From JACJXF01 sp964404825 (GTDB lineage Bacteria > Bacteroidota > Bacteroidia > Bacteroidales > GCA-2748055), in NCBI GenBank assembly GCA_964404825.1, contig CAYOLQ010000012.1, positions 1 through 54,312 of the forward strand: 54,312 bases of DNA. The letters run 5' to 3'. A model generated the notes under the pieces. The model ran no database searches. It saw only the letters and a list, made by a program, of their open reading frames with translations, and was not told the DNA's origin. A program made the translations under genes and the position numbers. Below are positions 32,919 to 42,549 of this stretch, one piece after another; position 1 is the first letter of the stretch, and each line of letters opens with the position of its first letter.

Positions 32919-35423
32919 ATGATATCAGATGGAGAGAAGATTTTAAAAGTTAATATTGAGGAGGAAATGAAGTCGGCATACATCGACTATTCGATGTCTG
33001 TAATTGTATCAAGGGCTCTTCCGGATGTTCGCGATGGTTTAAAACCGGTACACAGAAGAGTATTGTTTGGAATGTCAGAATTAGGAGTTAATGCCAACAG
33101 AGGATATAAGAAATCCGCCAGGATAGTAGGAGAGGTGCTTGGAAAATATCACCCACATGGAGACACATCAGTTTACGATGCCATGGTAAGAATGGCCCAG
33201 ACCTGGTCTTTGCGTTACCCTCTGGTGGATGGACAGGGTAACTTTGGATCAGTGGATGGTGATAGTCCGGCAGCTATGCGATATACAGAGGCCCGTTTAA
33301 GAAGGATAGCAGAGGAGACCATGGCCGATCTGGATAAGAATACAGTTGATTTCCAGAATAATTTTGATGATACGTTGCAGGAGCCGAGTGTGCTTCCAAC
33401 CCGCGTGCCGGTGCTTTTAATAAACGGGGCATCAGGAATTGCAGTAGGTATGGCCACAAATATGGCTCCTCATAATCTTTCAGATACCATTGATGCCATT
33501 GTTGCGTACATTGACAACAAGGAAATAGAAATTGAAAGGCTTATTGAAATCATTAAGGCTCCTGATTTTCCTACGGGAGGAATAATTTATGGCTATCAGG
33601 GAGTAAAGGAATCCTATGAAACAGGAAGGGGACGAATTGTTGTGAGATGCAAGTCGGAAATTGAAATAACAGAAACAGGCCGGGAGAAAATTGTTATTAC
33701 GGAAATTCCTTATCAGGTAAATAAAGCTGAACTTATTAAAAAGATTGCTGATCTGGTAAATGAAAAGAAAATAGAAGGTATTTCCTACGTCAATGATGAG
33801 TCTGACCGTACAGGTATGAGGATCATCATAATCCTCAAAAAGGAGGCTATGTCGAGTGTAGTAATGAATACTCTTTTAAAATACACTTTACTGCAGACAA
33901 GCTTTAATGTAAACAATATTGCACTGGTTAAGGGAAGACCAAAAGTATTAAATCTTAAGCAGTTAATCACATATTTTGTAGATCACCGGCATGAAGTGGT
34001 TGTAAGAAGAACACAGTATGATTTGGACCAGGCTGAGAAAAGAGCACATATTCTGCTGGGTTTATTAATTGCTTTGGATCATCTGGATGAAGTAATTGCG
34101 TTAATAAGAGCTTCAAAAACACCAGAAGATGCCAGAAATGGTCTTATGGAAAAGTTTGAACTCAGCGACCTTCAGGCAAGAGCCATTCTTGATCTCAGAC
34201 TTCAGAAATTAACCGGTCTTGAAAGAGATAAGATTAGAGAAGAATATGATGAGTTGATGAAACAAATAGAATATTTCAAACAGATTCTATCGGATGAAGT
34301 TCTTCGGATGACAATTATTAAGGATGAACTTATTGAGATTAAAGCAAAATATGGGGATGAGCGACGGACAGAAATCGTTCCGAATGCCGAGGAGTTTAAT
34401 CCGGAAGACTTTTATGCTGATGACGAGATGGTAATAACAATCTCAAATCTGGGATATATAAAACGTACTCCTCTTACCGAATTCAGAACCCAAAGCCGGG
34501 GAGGAATCGGTTCGAAAGCATCGGGGACCAGAGATGAAGATTTTCTGACCCATCTATTTAGCGCAACGATGCACAATACCATGCTGTTCTTTACAGAAAT
34601 GGGAAGGTGTTTCTGGTTAAAAGTATATGAAATACCTGAAGGGACAAAAGCATCCAAGGGCCGTGCAATTCAGAATCTGATAAATCTGGAACCCGGTGAT
34701 AATGTTAAGGCATACCTTAATGTGAAAAGCCTGAGCGACGAGGACTATCTGAACAATAATTTTATTGTTATGGCCACACGCAAAGGAACAATTAAGAAAA
34801 CGTCACTTGAAGCATATTCCCGCCCACGGCAGAACGGAATTAACGCTATTAACATAAAAGAAGGTGACACACTACTTGAAGCTCTGCTTACGAATGGTAA
34901 GCATGAAATTTTACTGGCTGTCAGAAGTGGAAAATCAATCCGCTTTAACGAATCAACCGTAAGAGCAATCGGTCGCACTGGCTCTGGTGTAAAAGGAGTA
35001 AGCCTTGCCGGAAAAGATGATGAAGTTATAGGAATGATATCAATGGAAGGAGCTACAAATGATGTTCTTGTTGTATCGGAGAAAGGATATGGAAAGAGGT
35101 CGTCTATTGATGATTACAGGATTACAAACCGGGGAGGGAAGGGAGTTAAGACAGTAAATGTAACTGATAAAACAGGAAAGTTAATTGGTTTTAAATCTGT
35201 TACAGATAGTGATGACTTAATGATTATTACCAGGAATGGTATCATAATCCGACTACCGGTTGAAAAACTCCGGGTTATGGGCAGAGCCACCCAGGGGGTA
35301 AGACTTATACATTTAAGGGATTCCGATGAAATAGCAGCTTTAACCCGTGTACCATCCGGTGCAAACACTGACGGAGATGAGACTACAGGAGTTTCTGAGA
35401 CTTCGGAAATACCTGTTGAGTAA
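32919..35423 (+). CDS. gyrA: DNA gyrase subunit A
   Basis: 834 residues. It introduces negative supercoils with GyrB. The breakage-reunion domain carries the catalytic tyrosine Y122 in AAMRYTEARL. The quinolone region reads HPHGDTSVYDAMVRMAQ with Thr83 and Asp87 in E. coli numbering. The C-terminal six-bladed pinwheel starts at about 505; its GyrA box reads QSRGGIG rather than QRRGGKG, a form I associate with Bacteroidota. The C-terminus ends in a short acidic tail (DGDETTGVSETSE). TACTTTCG at 32846-32853 is a near -7 element. Confidence 0.96.
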   Translation: MISDGEKILKVNIEEEMKSAYIDYSMSVIVSRALPDVRDGLKPVHRRVLFGMSELGVNANRGYKKSARIVGEVLGKYHPHGDTSVYDAMVRMAQTWSLRYPLVDGQGNFGSVDGDSPAAMRYTEARLRRIAEETMADLDKNTVDFQNNFDDTLQEPSVLPTRVPVLLINGASGIAVGMATNMAPHNLSDTIDAIVAYIDNKEIEIERLIEIIKAPDFPTGGIIYGYQGVKESYETGRGRIVVRCKSEIEITETGREKIVITEIPYQVNKAELIKKIADLVNEKKIEGISYVNDESDRTGMRIIIILKKEAMSSVVMNTLLKYTLLQTSFNVNNIALVKGRPKVLNLKQLITYFVDHRHEVVVRRTQYDLDQAEKRAHILLGLLIALDHLDEVIALIRASKTPEDARNGLMEKFELSDLQARAILDLRLQKLTGLERDKIREEYDELMKQIEYFKQILSDEVLRMTIIKDELIEIKAKYGDERRTEIVPNAEEFNPEDFYADDEMVITISNLGYIKRTPLTEFRTQSRGGIGSKASGTRDEDFLTHLFSATMHNTMLFFTEMGRCFWLKVYEIPEGTKASKGRAIQNLINLEPGDNVKAYLNVKSLSDEDYLNNNFIVMATRKGTIKKTSLEAYSRPRQNGINAINIKEGDTLLEALLTNGKHEILLAVRSGKSIRFNESTVRAIGRTGSGVKGVSLAGKDDEVIGMISMEGATNDVLVVSEKGYGKRSSIDDYRITNRGGKGVKTVNVTDKTGKLIGFKSVTDSDDLMIITRNGIIIRLPVEKLRVMGRATQGVRLIHLRDSDEIAALTRVPSGANTDGDETTGVSETSEIPVE

Positions 35424-35498
35424 ACAATTTAAAATTCTGGCACCTTATTTGAGTATCATACTAAAAATAGTAATTTAGCGCAAACTTTAAAAACGATC

Positions 35499-36803
35499 AT
35501 GATGAAACATCTTTTAATTATTTGTCTTGCAGCAATAGGCTTTTCAAGTCTGCATGCACAAGAAGCGTTTATCCCCATCAATTTCACAGCCTTAGAGAAG
35601 AAGATTCAGAAGAGTAATACTGAAATTGCTGATCCAAAAAAAGGTATTGATCCCAAAATCTGGGTTAAAAGAGGAGAGCTTATGCTTTCAGCCTATGAAG
35701 TAGATTTGGAGCAGGTATACGAAGGAATGACGCCTAACATCCTTCAGAGTTTTTATGCTGAGCCGGCAAAATCAGAAGAAGTAATGGATGATAAAACCTA
35801 TGAGGTTTATACTTATCCCAGAATTAAATTCTATTTTGATAACGGTGCATTAGTAATGTGGAAGAAAACCCAGTTTCTGGTTGAAAACCCATTAAATGAA
35901 GCATTTAAATGCCTTGTAAAAGCCAGTGAATTGGATAAGGCGGGTAAGCATTCTTTAAAAATATACGAGGATTATAATAAGCTAAAGAATCATTTGAAAA
36001 AGAATGGAATTAATAGCTATTATGCTGGTAATAAGGAAGCTGCTTTGGAAAATTTCGAATTGGTACTGGATATAAATAAGCTCCCAGCATTGAAAAATAC
36101 AATTGATACAGTATTAATTCAATACTCAGGTATAATAGCAAGAGAGTTGGGTCAGACAGAGAGAGCAATTAAACATTACAGGGAACTTTCTAAAGTTGAT
36201 AATGAACCTAATTCATTCATTCTTATTAAAGAAGATTATCTGAAACTGAAAGATACCGTAAATGCAATAAGCATTATGGAAGAGGCATTTGTTAAGTATC
36301 CCGATACTTTGAATATTATTGCTAATCTCGTTGATCTCTACATCAGGGTTAACAGAATTCCCGACGGATTAACTACCATTAACGGTGCAATTAGTCATAA
36401 TCCTGAAAAAGGAGAACTATATTACTGGAAAGGGCGTTTGGAATTGAATACTACAGACGATGATCGGATTACCAAAGCTCTGGCATCTTATGATCTAGCT
36501 GTAGCAAAGAACCCTGGACTTTATTATGCTTATTATGATATTGGATTTATTTATTTTCTCCAGGGACAGGACTTGTTTACAAGATCCGGAGAAGAGAAGG
36601 ATAAAGCATTTCGTGAAGAGATGATTAAAGTCGGAACAGAGAATTATGAGAAAGCGGTTCCGAATTTGGAAAAAGCTCTGGAATTAAATATTTCAAATAA
36701 GGAAATTAAGAAAGAAACGCTTGATACTTTAAAGAGAGTGTATTATAAACTTCAGATGACAGAGAAGTATGATCAGGCAACGGAAATGTTAAAGAACCTA
36801 TAA
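35499..36803 (+). CDS. Exported tetratricopeptide-repeat protein
   Basis: 434 residues with a signal peptide (about 1-21, ending SLHAQ). The mature protein is helical with TPR-like units: at about 120-150 (NEAFKCLVKASELDKAGK), 185-230 (GNKEAALENFELVLDINK, GQTERAIKHYRELSKVD), 290-340 (GELYYWKGRLELNTTDD, ITKALASYDLAVAKNPGLYYAYYDIGFIYFL) and 375-430. It has no enzymatic domain. Such periplasmic TPR proteins act as scaffolds; the partner is unknown. It ends at a strong terminator. Confidence 0.8.
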   Translation: MMKHLLIICLAAIGFSSLHAQEAFIPINFTALEKKIQKSNTEIADPKKGIDPKIWVKRGELMLSAYEVDLEQVYEGMTPNILQSFYAEPAKSEEVMDDKTYEVYTYPRIKFYFDNGALVMWKKTQFLVENPLNEAFKCLVKASELDKAGKHSLKIYEDYNKLKNHLKKNGINSYYAGNKEAALENFELVLDINKLPALKNTIDTVLIQYSGIIARELGQTERAIKHYRELSKVDNEPNSFILIKEDYLKLKDTVNAISIMEEAFVKYPDTLNIIANLVDLYIRVNRIPDGLTTINGAISHNPEKGELYYWKGRLELNTTDDDRITKALASYDLAVAKNPGLYYAYYDIGFIYFLQGQDLFTRSGEEKDKAFREEMIKVGTENYEKAVPNLEKALELNISNKEIKKETLDTLKRVYYKLQMTEKYDQATEMLKNL

Positions 36804-36810
36804 ATAATAA

Positions 36811-36838
36811 GGGGAGACTGGTTTTAGTCTCCCTTTTT
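36811..36838 (+). terminator. Terminator of the TPR protein gene
   Basis: GGGAGACT (36812-36819) pairs with AGTCTCCC (36826-36833) with a 6-nt loop, then five Ts. Strong rho-independent form. Confidence 0.85.
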
Positions 36839-36919
36839 ATTAAACAAATCTATTTAACATAATATTAATTATAAGACTTATCTGTATTTGTGAGAAATTT
36901 AACGTTTCAGATAAGCAGT

Positions 36920-37366
36920 CTAAATCTTTTTGACATTTACAGCATTCATGCCCTTTAAACCTCTTTGTAATTCAAAACTTACTTTATCATTTTCCTTTAT
37001 ATCCTCAAGCAATCCACTTACATGAACAAAATATTTTTCCTGTGTCTGACTATCCAGAATAAAACCAAAGCCTTTCGAATCATCAAAATACGATACTTTT
37101 CCTTCAAGTAAGCCCGGGGCTTCCTTTGCTTCTTTTTTCGGAATACCAATTTCTATTGAGCTGGCATTAACTTTTATTTTCTTGGAAGGATCCGGCGGAG
37201 TATCAGTAATCATACCGTTTTCATCAACATAGGCTATCATACTATCAAAATCTCCACTCTCTGAATTTGCTTTTCTCTCAAGTTTTTTCGATAATTTATC
37301 TTTTTGTTTCTTTAATCTTTTTTTCTCTTTTTCACTCTTATTAAAGCTTTGCTGTGATTTTGCCAT
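36920..37366 (-). CDS. Cold-shock-domain protein with basic coiled-coil N-terminus
   Basis: 148 residues. The C-terminal 65 residues are a cold shock domain: GKVSYFDDSKGFGFILD (RNP1 variant KGFGFI) and EKYFVHVSGL (RNP2 variant YFVHVS), KVSFELQRGLKGMNAVNV. The N-terminus (1-40) is a run of Lys/Glu, probably a coiled coil or RNA-binding tail. The linker (40-85) has acidic and proline-rich parts. Bacteroidota carry several such two-part CSD proteins; they bind RNA or single-stranded DNA. Confidence 0.9.
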   Translation of the reverse strand: MAKSQQSFNKSEKEKKRLKKQKDKLSKKLERKANSESGDFDSMIAYVDENGMITDTPPDPSKKIKVNASSIEIGIPKKEAKEAPGLLEGKVSYFDDSKGFGFILDSQTQEKYFVHVSGLLEDIKENDKVSFELQRGLKGMNAVNVKKI

Positions 37367-37398
37367 TCTTTTTGTTTTAGGTTTTATGGATTATTTTG

Positions 37399-37406
37399 CA
37401 AAGATA
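37399..37406 (-). promoter_or_regulatory. -7 element of the cold-shock gene
   Basis: TATCTTTG followed by C on the minus strand, a perfect TAnnTTTG, about 33 bp before the ATG. No good -33 box is seen. Confidence 0.55.
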
Positions 37407-37504
37407 GGTATTCCCGTTGTTAAGTAAGTAAATTGTTTTTATCAAAATTCAATTTTTAAAATTATTTGGTCACTAGCTTGATCAAAAAATATAACTTTAC
37501 ATCC

Positions 37505-38830
37505 ATGTCCAAACTAAATCCATTATGTGAAGCAGCTATAAACAGGCTTGGAATCATTGCTCTTACAGAAATGCAGGAACGATCTATTGAGGTTTGCCGT
37601 TCGACTAATGAGATTATTCTTCTTTCACCTACCGGGTCCGGAAAGACACTTGCCTTTCTATTACCGGTTCTGGAAATCCTTCAGAGGGATATTTTTGAAG
37701 TGCAGGTATTAATAATTACTCCTTCAAGGGAATTGGCGCAGCAAATTGAGCAGGTTTTTCGGAGCTTCGGTACACCGTTTAAGGTGAATTCCTGCTATGG
37801 AGGACATTCTATGCGTGTTGAAAAAAACAATTTCATCTCCCCCCCTGCTGTTTTAGTAGGAACTCCAGGCAGGATATCTGACCATATTCGTTCGGGAAAT
37901 TTAAATTTTAATCATATAACGACTCTGATTCTTGATGAGTTCGATAAATCGCTTGAATTTGGGTTTCAACAGGAAATGGGATACATAATCTCCCATTTGA
38001 GAGCAGTTAAGAAACGAATCCTGAGTTCTGCAACAGATTTCAATGAGATACCAGAATTTACAGGTATTACATCTCCTATTAAACTTAATTATTTACTTGA
38101 AGCAAAACAGTCTAACCAATTAACAATTAATATAGTAAACGCGAACAATAATGATAAGCTTGAATGTCTATTTCAATTATTATGTAATATAGAAGCACTT
38201 TCAACCATGATTTTTTGTAACCACCGTGAAGCGGTAGAAAGAATCAGTGAACATTTAAATCAGATGGGGATAGCCAACGACTTTTTTCATGGTGGATTGG
38301 AACAGGCCGAGAGAGAACGAATGCTGGTAAGATTCAAGAATGGAAGTTCTAATATTCTTATTACCACTGATTTAGCATCAAGAGGTCTCGATATTTCCGA
38401 GATTAGCTATATTATTCATTATCAACTTCCGGTTAATGAAACAAGCTTTATACACCGGAATGGAAGAACAGCCAGAATGAATAACAAGGGGTCTACATTC
38501 CTGATATTATCGGAAAGTGAAACTATCCCGGATTATGTATCAGAGGATTATAATGAATTTAAGATTACTGAAGGATTGGCTATGCCTGCAAAGCCATTAT
38601 GGCAAACACTTTATATCGGAGGCGGTAAAAAGGATAAGATTAATAAGACAGATATTGTTGGATTTCTCTTAAAACAAGGAGTACTTGAGAAAGACGATTT
38701 AGGTTATGTTGAAGTTATGGATTATCATGCATACGCAGCTATTCGCAGGGATTTGATACATTCAGTTCTGCTGAAAGTAAAAAATTCAAAGATTAAAAAC
38801 AAGAAGGTGAAAATTGAAATATCGTATTGA
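37505..38830 (+). CDS. DEAD-box-type RNA helicase with DEFD motif II
   Basis: 441 residues from ATG 37505; an upstream in-frame TTG (37466) is separated from it by a -7-like TAACTTTA (37492-37499), so the ATG is preferred. Helicase motifs in order: I SPTGSGKT (41-48), Ia PSRELAQQ, Ib GTPGR, II DEFD (144-147), III SSAT, IV IFCNHREA, V TTDLASRGLD, VI HRNGRTAR. Motif II has Phe in place of Ala. The C-terminal tail of about 90 residues (from TEGLAMPAKPLWQTLYIGGGKKDKINKTDIVGFLL) looks like the DbpA RNA-binding fold with IGGGKKDKI, so a role in ribosome assembly like DbpA is plausible. Confidence 0.9.
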   Translation: MSKLNPLCEAAINRLGIIALTEMQERSIEVCRSTNEIILLSPTGSGKTLAFLLPVLEILQRDIFEVQVLIITPSRELAQQIEQVFRSFGTPFKVNSCYGGHSMRVEKNNFISPPAVLVGTPGRISDHIRSGNLNFNHITTLILDEFDKSLEFGFQQEMGYIISHLRAVKKRILSSATDFNEIPEFTGITSPIKLNYLLEAKQSNQLTINIVNANNNDKLECLFQLLCNIEALSTMIFCNHREAVERISEHLNQMGIANDFFHGGLEQAERERMLVRFKNGSSNILITTDLASRGLDISEISYIIHYQLPVNETSFIHRNGRTARMNNKGSTFLILSESETIPDYVSEDYNEFKITEGLAMPAKPLWQTLYIGGGKKDKINKTDIVGFLLKQGVLEKDDLGYVEVMDYHAYAAIRRDLIHSVLLKVKNSKIKNKKVKIEISY

Positions 38831-38936
38831 ACACAATATTGCTTCCAATTTAAAAACAACAGAAAGAATTCTGTATCATTTTAAAATCGTCTATATACTT
38901 CTGAATGAATAGCTTACAAAACACAGATCCCGATAG

Positions 38937-40070
38937 CTAAACCTTTTGCCAGATATTTCCCAGCTTATTAGATTCAACAACGGAATGTATAAACTTCATT
39001 CCCCTGACGCCATCATGTACCGTTGGAAATTCACCAGGATTATAGTTTACACCTCTTATTGATTTTGCAGCCCCTTTATAAATATTGGCAAGAGCTTCAT
39101 ATATTCCCTCGGGATGACCAGCAGGCATTGTATGACTTGCTTCAGCCAGCTTATCATTATAAGCATGAGCCGGTTTAAAGATTTTAGTTGGTTCAGAGTC
39201 ACTAAGCATATAAAGATAATTCGGATTTTCCTGTGCCCATTTCAGACTGGCTTTGGAACCATATACAGCAAGCGTGATACAATTCTCTTCTCCACCACAA
39301 ACCTGACTAGCTCTGATAACACCTTTCAGTTTCTCATTAAAACGCAATAAAACAGTACCATCCAGGTCAAGTTTAACATCTTCCTTAACAGTACTAAGGT
39401 CAGATAGAACTTCTTTTATTTCAAGACCGGTTGTATATTCGATAAGATTAAATGCATGAACACCAATATCTCCCATACAGCTGCTTACTCCTGCGTGTTT
39501 TGGATCCAGTCTCCAGACACCTGTAATCCTGCTTTCAGTACCATGAATTATCGAATTAATCCATCCCTGATAATACTGAGCATCAATTCGCTGAATGGTA
39601 CCCAAAAGACCTTTCGCAATTATATCTCTCATCTGGCGTACCATAGGATAGCCTGTGTAGGTATGTGTAAGTGCAAAAGTCAGCTTCTTATTTGCAACCA
39701 ATTCTTCAAGTTCCAGGGCCTCTCCTATCGTCATGGTCATGGGTTTTTCGCAAACCAGATGAAAACCGGCATTTAGCAGACTTTTTGCAAATGGATAATG
39801 CAATGCATTAGGCGTAACGATTGAAACTGCTTCCATGCGCTTATCAGAAGGCAAGTCTAATTCGGCATGAATCATTTCATCTACACTTTTATAGCAGCGG
39901 TTGTCAATGATACCTTCTGATTTGGCGAATTCCCTGCTTTTCTGAAAATCTACATCAAATACTCCCCCTACGAGCTCGAAATCATTACAAATTCTTGAAG
40001 CACGACGGTGAGCATCACCAATAAATGCGCCGAATCCTCCGCCAATCATACCTAATCTGATTTTTTCCAT
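38937..40070 (-). CDS. Cytosolic Gfo/Idh/MocA family oxidoreductase
   Basis: 377 residues, no signal. Rossmann motif LGMIGGGFGAFIGDAHRRA (about 5-23); SIVTPNALHYPFAKSLLNAGFHLVCEKPMTMT with the family EKP lysine (about 84-114). The C-terminal domain has GVSSCMGDIGVHAFNLIEY. The pattern is of inositol 2-dehydrogenase or glucose-fructose oxidoreductase-like enzymes acting with NAD(P) on polyols or keto-sugars. It is the last gene of the minus-strand set with the MFS carrier (20 bp upstream) and the sugar isomerase. Confidence 0.88.
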   Translation of the reverse strand: MEKIRLGMIGGGFGAFIGDAHRRASRICNDFELVGGVFDVDFQKSREFAKSEGIIDNRCYKSVDEMIHAELDLPSDKRMEAVSIVTPNALHYPFAKSLLNAGFHLVCEKPMTMTIGEALELEELVANKKLTFALTHTYTGYPMVRQMRDIIAKGLLGTIQRIDAQYYQGWINSIIHGTESRITGVWRLDPKHAGVSSCMGDIGVHAFNLIEYTTGLEIKEVLSDLSTVKEDVKLDLDGTVLLRFNEKLKGVIRASQVCGGEENCITLAVYGSKASLKWAQENPNYLYMLSDSEPTKIFKPAHAYNDKLAEASHTMPAGHPEGIYEALANIYKGAAKSIRGVNYNPGEFPTVHDGVRGMKFIHSVVESNKLGNIWQKV

Positions 40071-40090
40071 AATTATATTTTTATACTATA

Positions 40091-41344
40091 TCAAACATGT
40101 TTTCTTTTCCACAAATGCAGAAAGGTGAAAAATACAATAAGAACTGCGGGAACAAAGGCAACAAATTTTAAGGTATTAGCTCCCCCGGTAAGCTGAACCT
40201 GAGCCCAAGTAGTGGCTTCCAGTGAGCCTGCGATAGCTGCTTTCAAAGTTTCTACTGTCTGACCTAAAGGAATTGCTGCTAAAGTTTGAGCATCAAAAAT
40301 TGCTCCCAATACCGGCTGGGCAATGGCTCCCCCTAAAAATCCCACACCTCCCATAATAGCCAGACCCAAGGCTCCGCTTTGTGGTATATTTTCAGATACA
40401 AATCCCAACATTGAAGGCCAGAAAAATGCCACCCCAAGAGCAAACACACCTGCTGAAGCGAATACCATTACCCCGCTGCTATAACCCATCATCAGACATC
40501 CCGCAAAAGCGAGAATTGCTGATGTAAGTAAAACAACAGTTGATTTTAAATTATGAATTAATGTTCCGCCAAACTGCCGGGCTAATGCCATTATGCCAGA
40601 AATCCAAACCAGTAAAAGGATTGGGTTATCAGAAACATTTGCAAGCAGAGCTGCAATCCATTGGTTCGTTCCAAGTTCAGTACCTGCTGTAAGCAACATA
40701 CAGAATGCCATAAAAAGGAAAAGCGGACTTACGCATGCCTTAAGCATGTCTTTGTATGTATATCCGGAAACTACGCGTTCTGTCTGAGGAAATTTCTTGT
40801 TTAGAAACATATACCCGTAAATAAGTGTAGGTAACAACATAATAGCCATTGCATAGCGCCAATCTGCCAAACCAATATTATTGAATAAGTAAACAGCAAG
40901 ACCACCAATCACGATTCCGGTAGGGAACCAGGCATGGAAACGGTTAAGCCTACGTGTTTTCTGATCAGTATACATACTGGTTATTAATGGATTGCATGCA
41001 GCTTCTACACTACCGTTAGCAACGCCAATCAATAAGGTTGAAATAAAAAGTGACCAGAAACCTCCGGCAGCAATAGTAAGAACTATTCCGGCAACATGAC
41101 AAATAAAGGCTATTGAAATTATTCGCCCAATCCCGATAATATCAACAAGGGGCCCACCAAAAACCATTGCAAGAGTAAAACCCCAGAATGCGGTACCGAC
41201 AATCCAGCCCACTTCTGTATGAGTAAGGTTAAATTCAGTTGCCCATGCTTCTACAAATGAACCTCTTGTAGCAAAGGCTAATGCTGTTACAACTAATGCA
41301 ACGCAACTTGCATTAAATAGCTGGGTTTTCTTAATAGTCTCCAT
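40091..41344 (-). CDS. MFS transporter, sugar/polyol type
   Basis: 417 residues with twelve predicted membrane segments. MFS landmarks: WIVGTAFWGFTLAMVFGGPLVDIIG between helices 2 and 3, then RLNRFHAWFPTGIVIGGLAVY, and FFWPSMLGFVSENIP in the second half. No binding-protein or ATPase is present, so uptake would be driven by an ion gradient. The placement between a sugar isomerase and an oxidoreductase suggests import of the substrate or of a keto-sugar made in the periplasm. Confidence 0.88.
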   Translation of the reverse strand: METIKKTQLFNASCVALVVTALAFATRGSFVEAWATEFNLTHTEVGWIVGTAFWGFTLAMVFGGPLVDIIGIGRIISIAFICHVAGIVLTIAAGGFWSLFISTLLIGVANGSVEAACNPLITSMYTDQKTRRLNRFHAWFPTGIVIGGLAVYLFNNIGLADWRYAMAIMLLPTLIYGYMFLNKKFPQTERVVSGYTYKDMLKACVSPLFLFMAFCMLLTAGTELGTNQWIAALLANVSDNPILLLVWISGIMALARQFGGTLIHNLKSTVVLLTSAILAFAGCLMMGYSSGVMVFASAGVFALGVAFFWPSMLGFVSENIPQSGALGLAIMGGVGFLGGAIAQPVLGAIFDAQTLAAIPLGQTVETLKAAIAGSLEATTWAQVQLTGGANTLKFVAFVPAVLIVFFTFLHLWKRKHV

Positions 41345-41396
41345 TGTGAGGGATTTGAATTATAGTTTCAGTAAAAAAAAATAAGCTAATTCACTT

Positions 41397-42389
41397 TTAC
41401 TTTTCAAAGGCTGCATCAAAAGAAATATTTGAAGATGGAAAATCTACAGAACGGACAAATTCACATGCTTCCTTTGCCCCATGTTCGCGATCCATACCGC
41501 TATCTTCCCATTCAACAGATAAGGGACCTTTATAACCAATTCTATTAAGCGCTCTGATAATCTCTTCAAAATTAATATTCCCATGCCCCGGACTTCTGAA
41601 ATCCCAATACCTGCCCGTTGAACCAAATTCAGTATGTCCACCGAAAACTCCCGCTTCCACAGGTACTTCAGACCAGCCGACGTCCTTCATATGCACATGA
41701 AATATTTTTTTGGCGAAAGTGTGAATAAACTGAACATAATCAACTCCCTGATATCCAAAATGAGATGGATCATAATTGAATCCAAAATTGGGATGGTTAT
41801 CAATTGCTTTCAAAGCCTTGCGGGCTGAAGCAATATCGAAAGCAATTTCAGTTGGATGAACTTCGAGACCAAAATACATATTCAATTCCTTGTATGCATC
41901 AAGAATTGGAGTCCACCGGGTAGCAAATTCCCTGAAACCATCATCAATCATTTCCGGTGTAACCGGTGGAAATGAGTAATTTAGGTGCCAGATGGGACTA
42001 CCTGTAAACCCGTTAACTATCTTTACTCCAAGACGTTTAGCGGCTTCTCCGGTTTTAATCATTTCTTTGGCAGCACGCTGACGAACTCCTTCAGGATCAC
42101 CATCTCCCCACACATAAGCCGGAAGAATACTTTTATGTCTGTTATCGATTCTGTCTGCAACTGCCTGCCCTACAAGATGACTGGAAATTGCATAAACACT
42201 GAGGCCATATTTTTTTAATATTTCTAATTTTCTGCTACAATAGGCTTCATCAGCTTTATCAACCTCAAAATGATCGCCCCAGCAAGCAAGCTCCAAACCA
42301 TCATAACCAAAGGCGCTTGCTTTCTTACATACAGATTCGAAAGGCAAATCTGCCCACTGTCCCGTAAAAAGTGTAACTGGTCTACTCAT
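41397..42389 (-). CDS. Sugar phosphate isomerase/epimerase-type TIM barrel
   Basis: 330 residues, cytosolic, xylose-isomerase-like fold (AP endonuclease 2 family). Metal-ligand-bearing segments are recognisable: FGLEVHPTEIAFD (Glu), FNYDPSHFGYQGVD (Asp/His), IFHVHMKDVGW (His) and GPLSVEWEDSGMDREHG (Glu). Early KKASAFGYDGLELACWGDHFEV is the family start. Relatives in Bacteroidota epimerise or isomerise keto-sugars and inosose. It sits between the cytochrome fusion gene and the MFS gene. Confidence 0.87.
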   Translation of the reverse strand: MSRPVTLFTGQWADLPFESVCKKASAFGYDGLELACWGDHFEVDKADEAYCSRKLEILKKYGLSVYAISSHLVGQAVADRIDNRHKSILPAYVWGDGDPEGVRQRAAKEMIKTGEAAKRLGVKIVNGFTGSPIWHLNYSFPPVTPEMIDDGFREFATRWTPILDAYKELNMYFGLEVHPTEIAFDIASARKALKAIDNHPNFGFNYDPSHFGYQGVDYVQFIHTFAKKIFHVHMKDVGWSEVPVEAGVFGGHTEFGSTGRYWDFRSPGHGNINFEEIIRALNRIGYKGPLSVEWEDSGMDREHGAKEACEFVRSVDFPSSNISFDAAFEK

Positions 42390-42549
42390 GATTTTATAAT
42401 TTGATTCTTAAACAAGTATAAAAAAAATATTTCAAAAAACAATACCGGAGGAATACTGTATTTGATACCAGGTATTTCAGCAGCAGAATTCATGAAGGAA
42501 TAATTGAATAACTTTTTTGTGCTTCATTCAAATTCTCCAAAATGACGTT

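Noticed and set aside
32919..35423. Quinolone-resistance change in gyrA (Thr83)
   Set aside because: Thr at this position can be the natural residue; without the species reference no resistance claim is justified, and Asp87 is unchanged.
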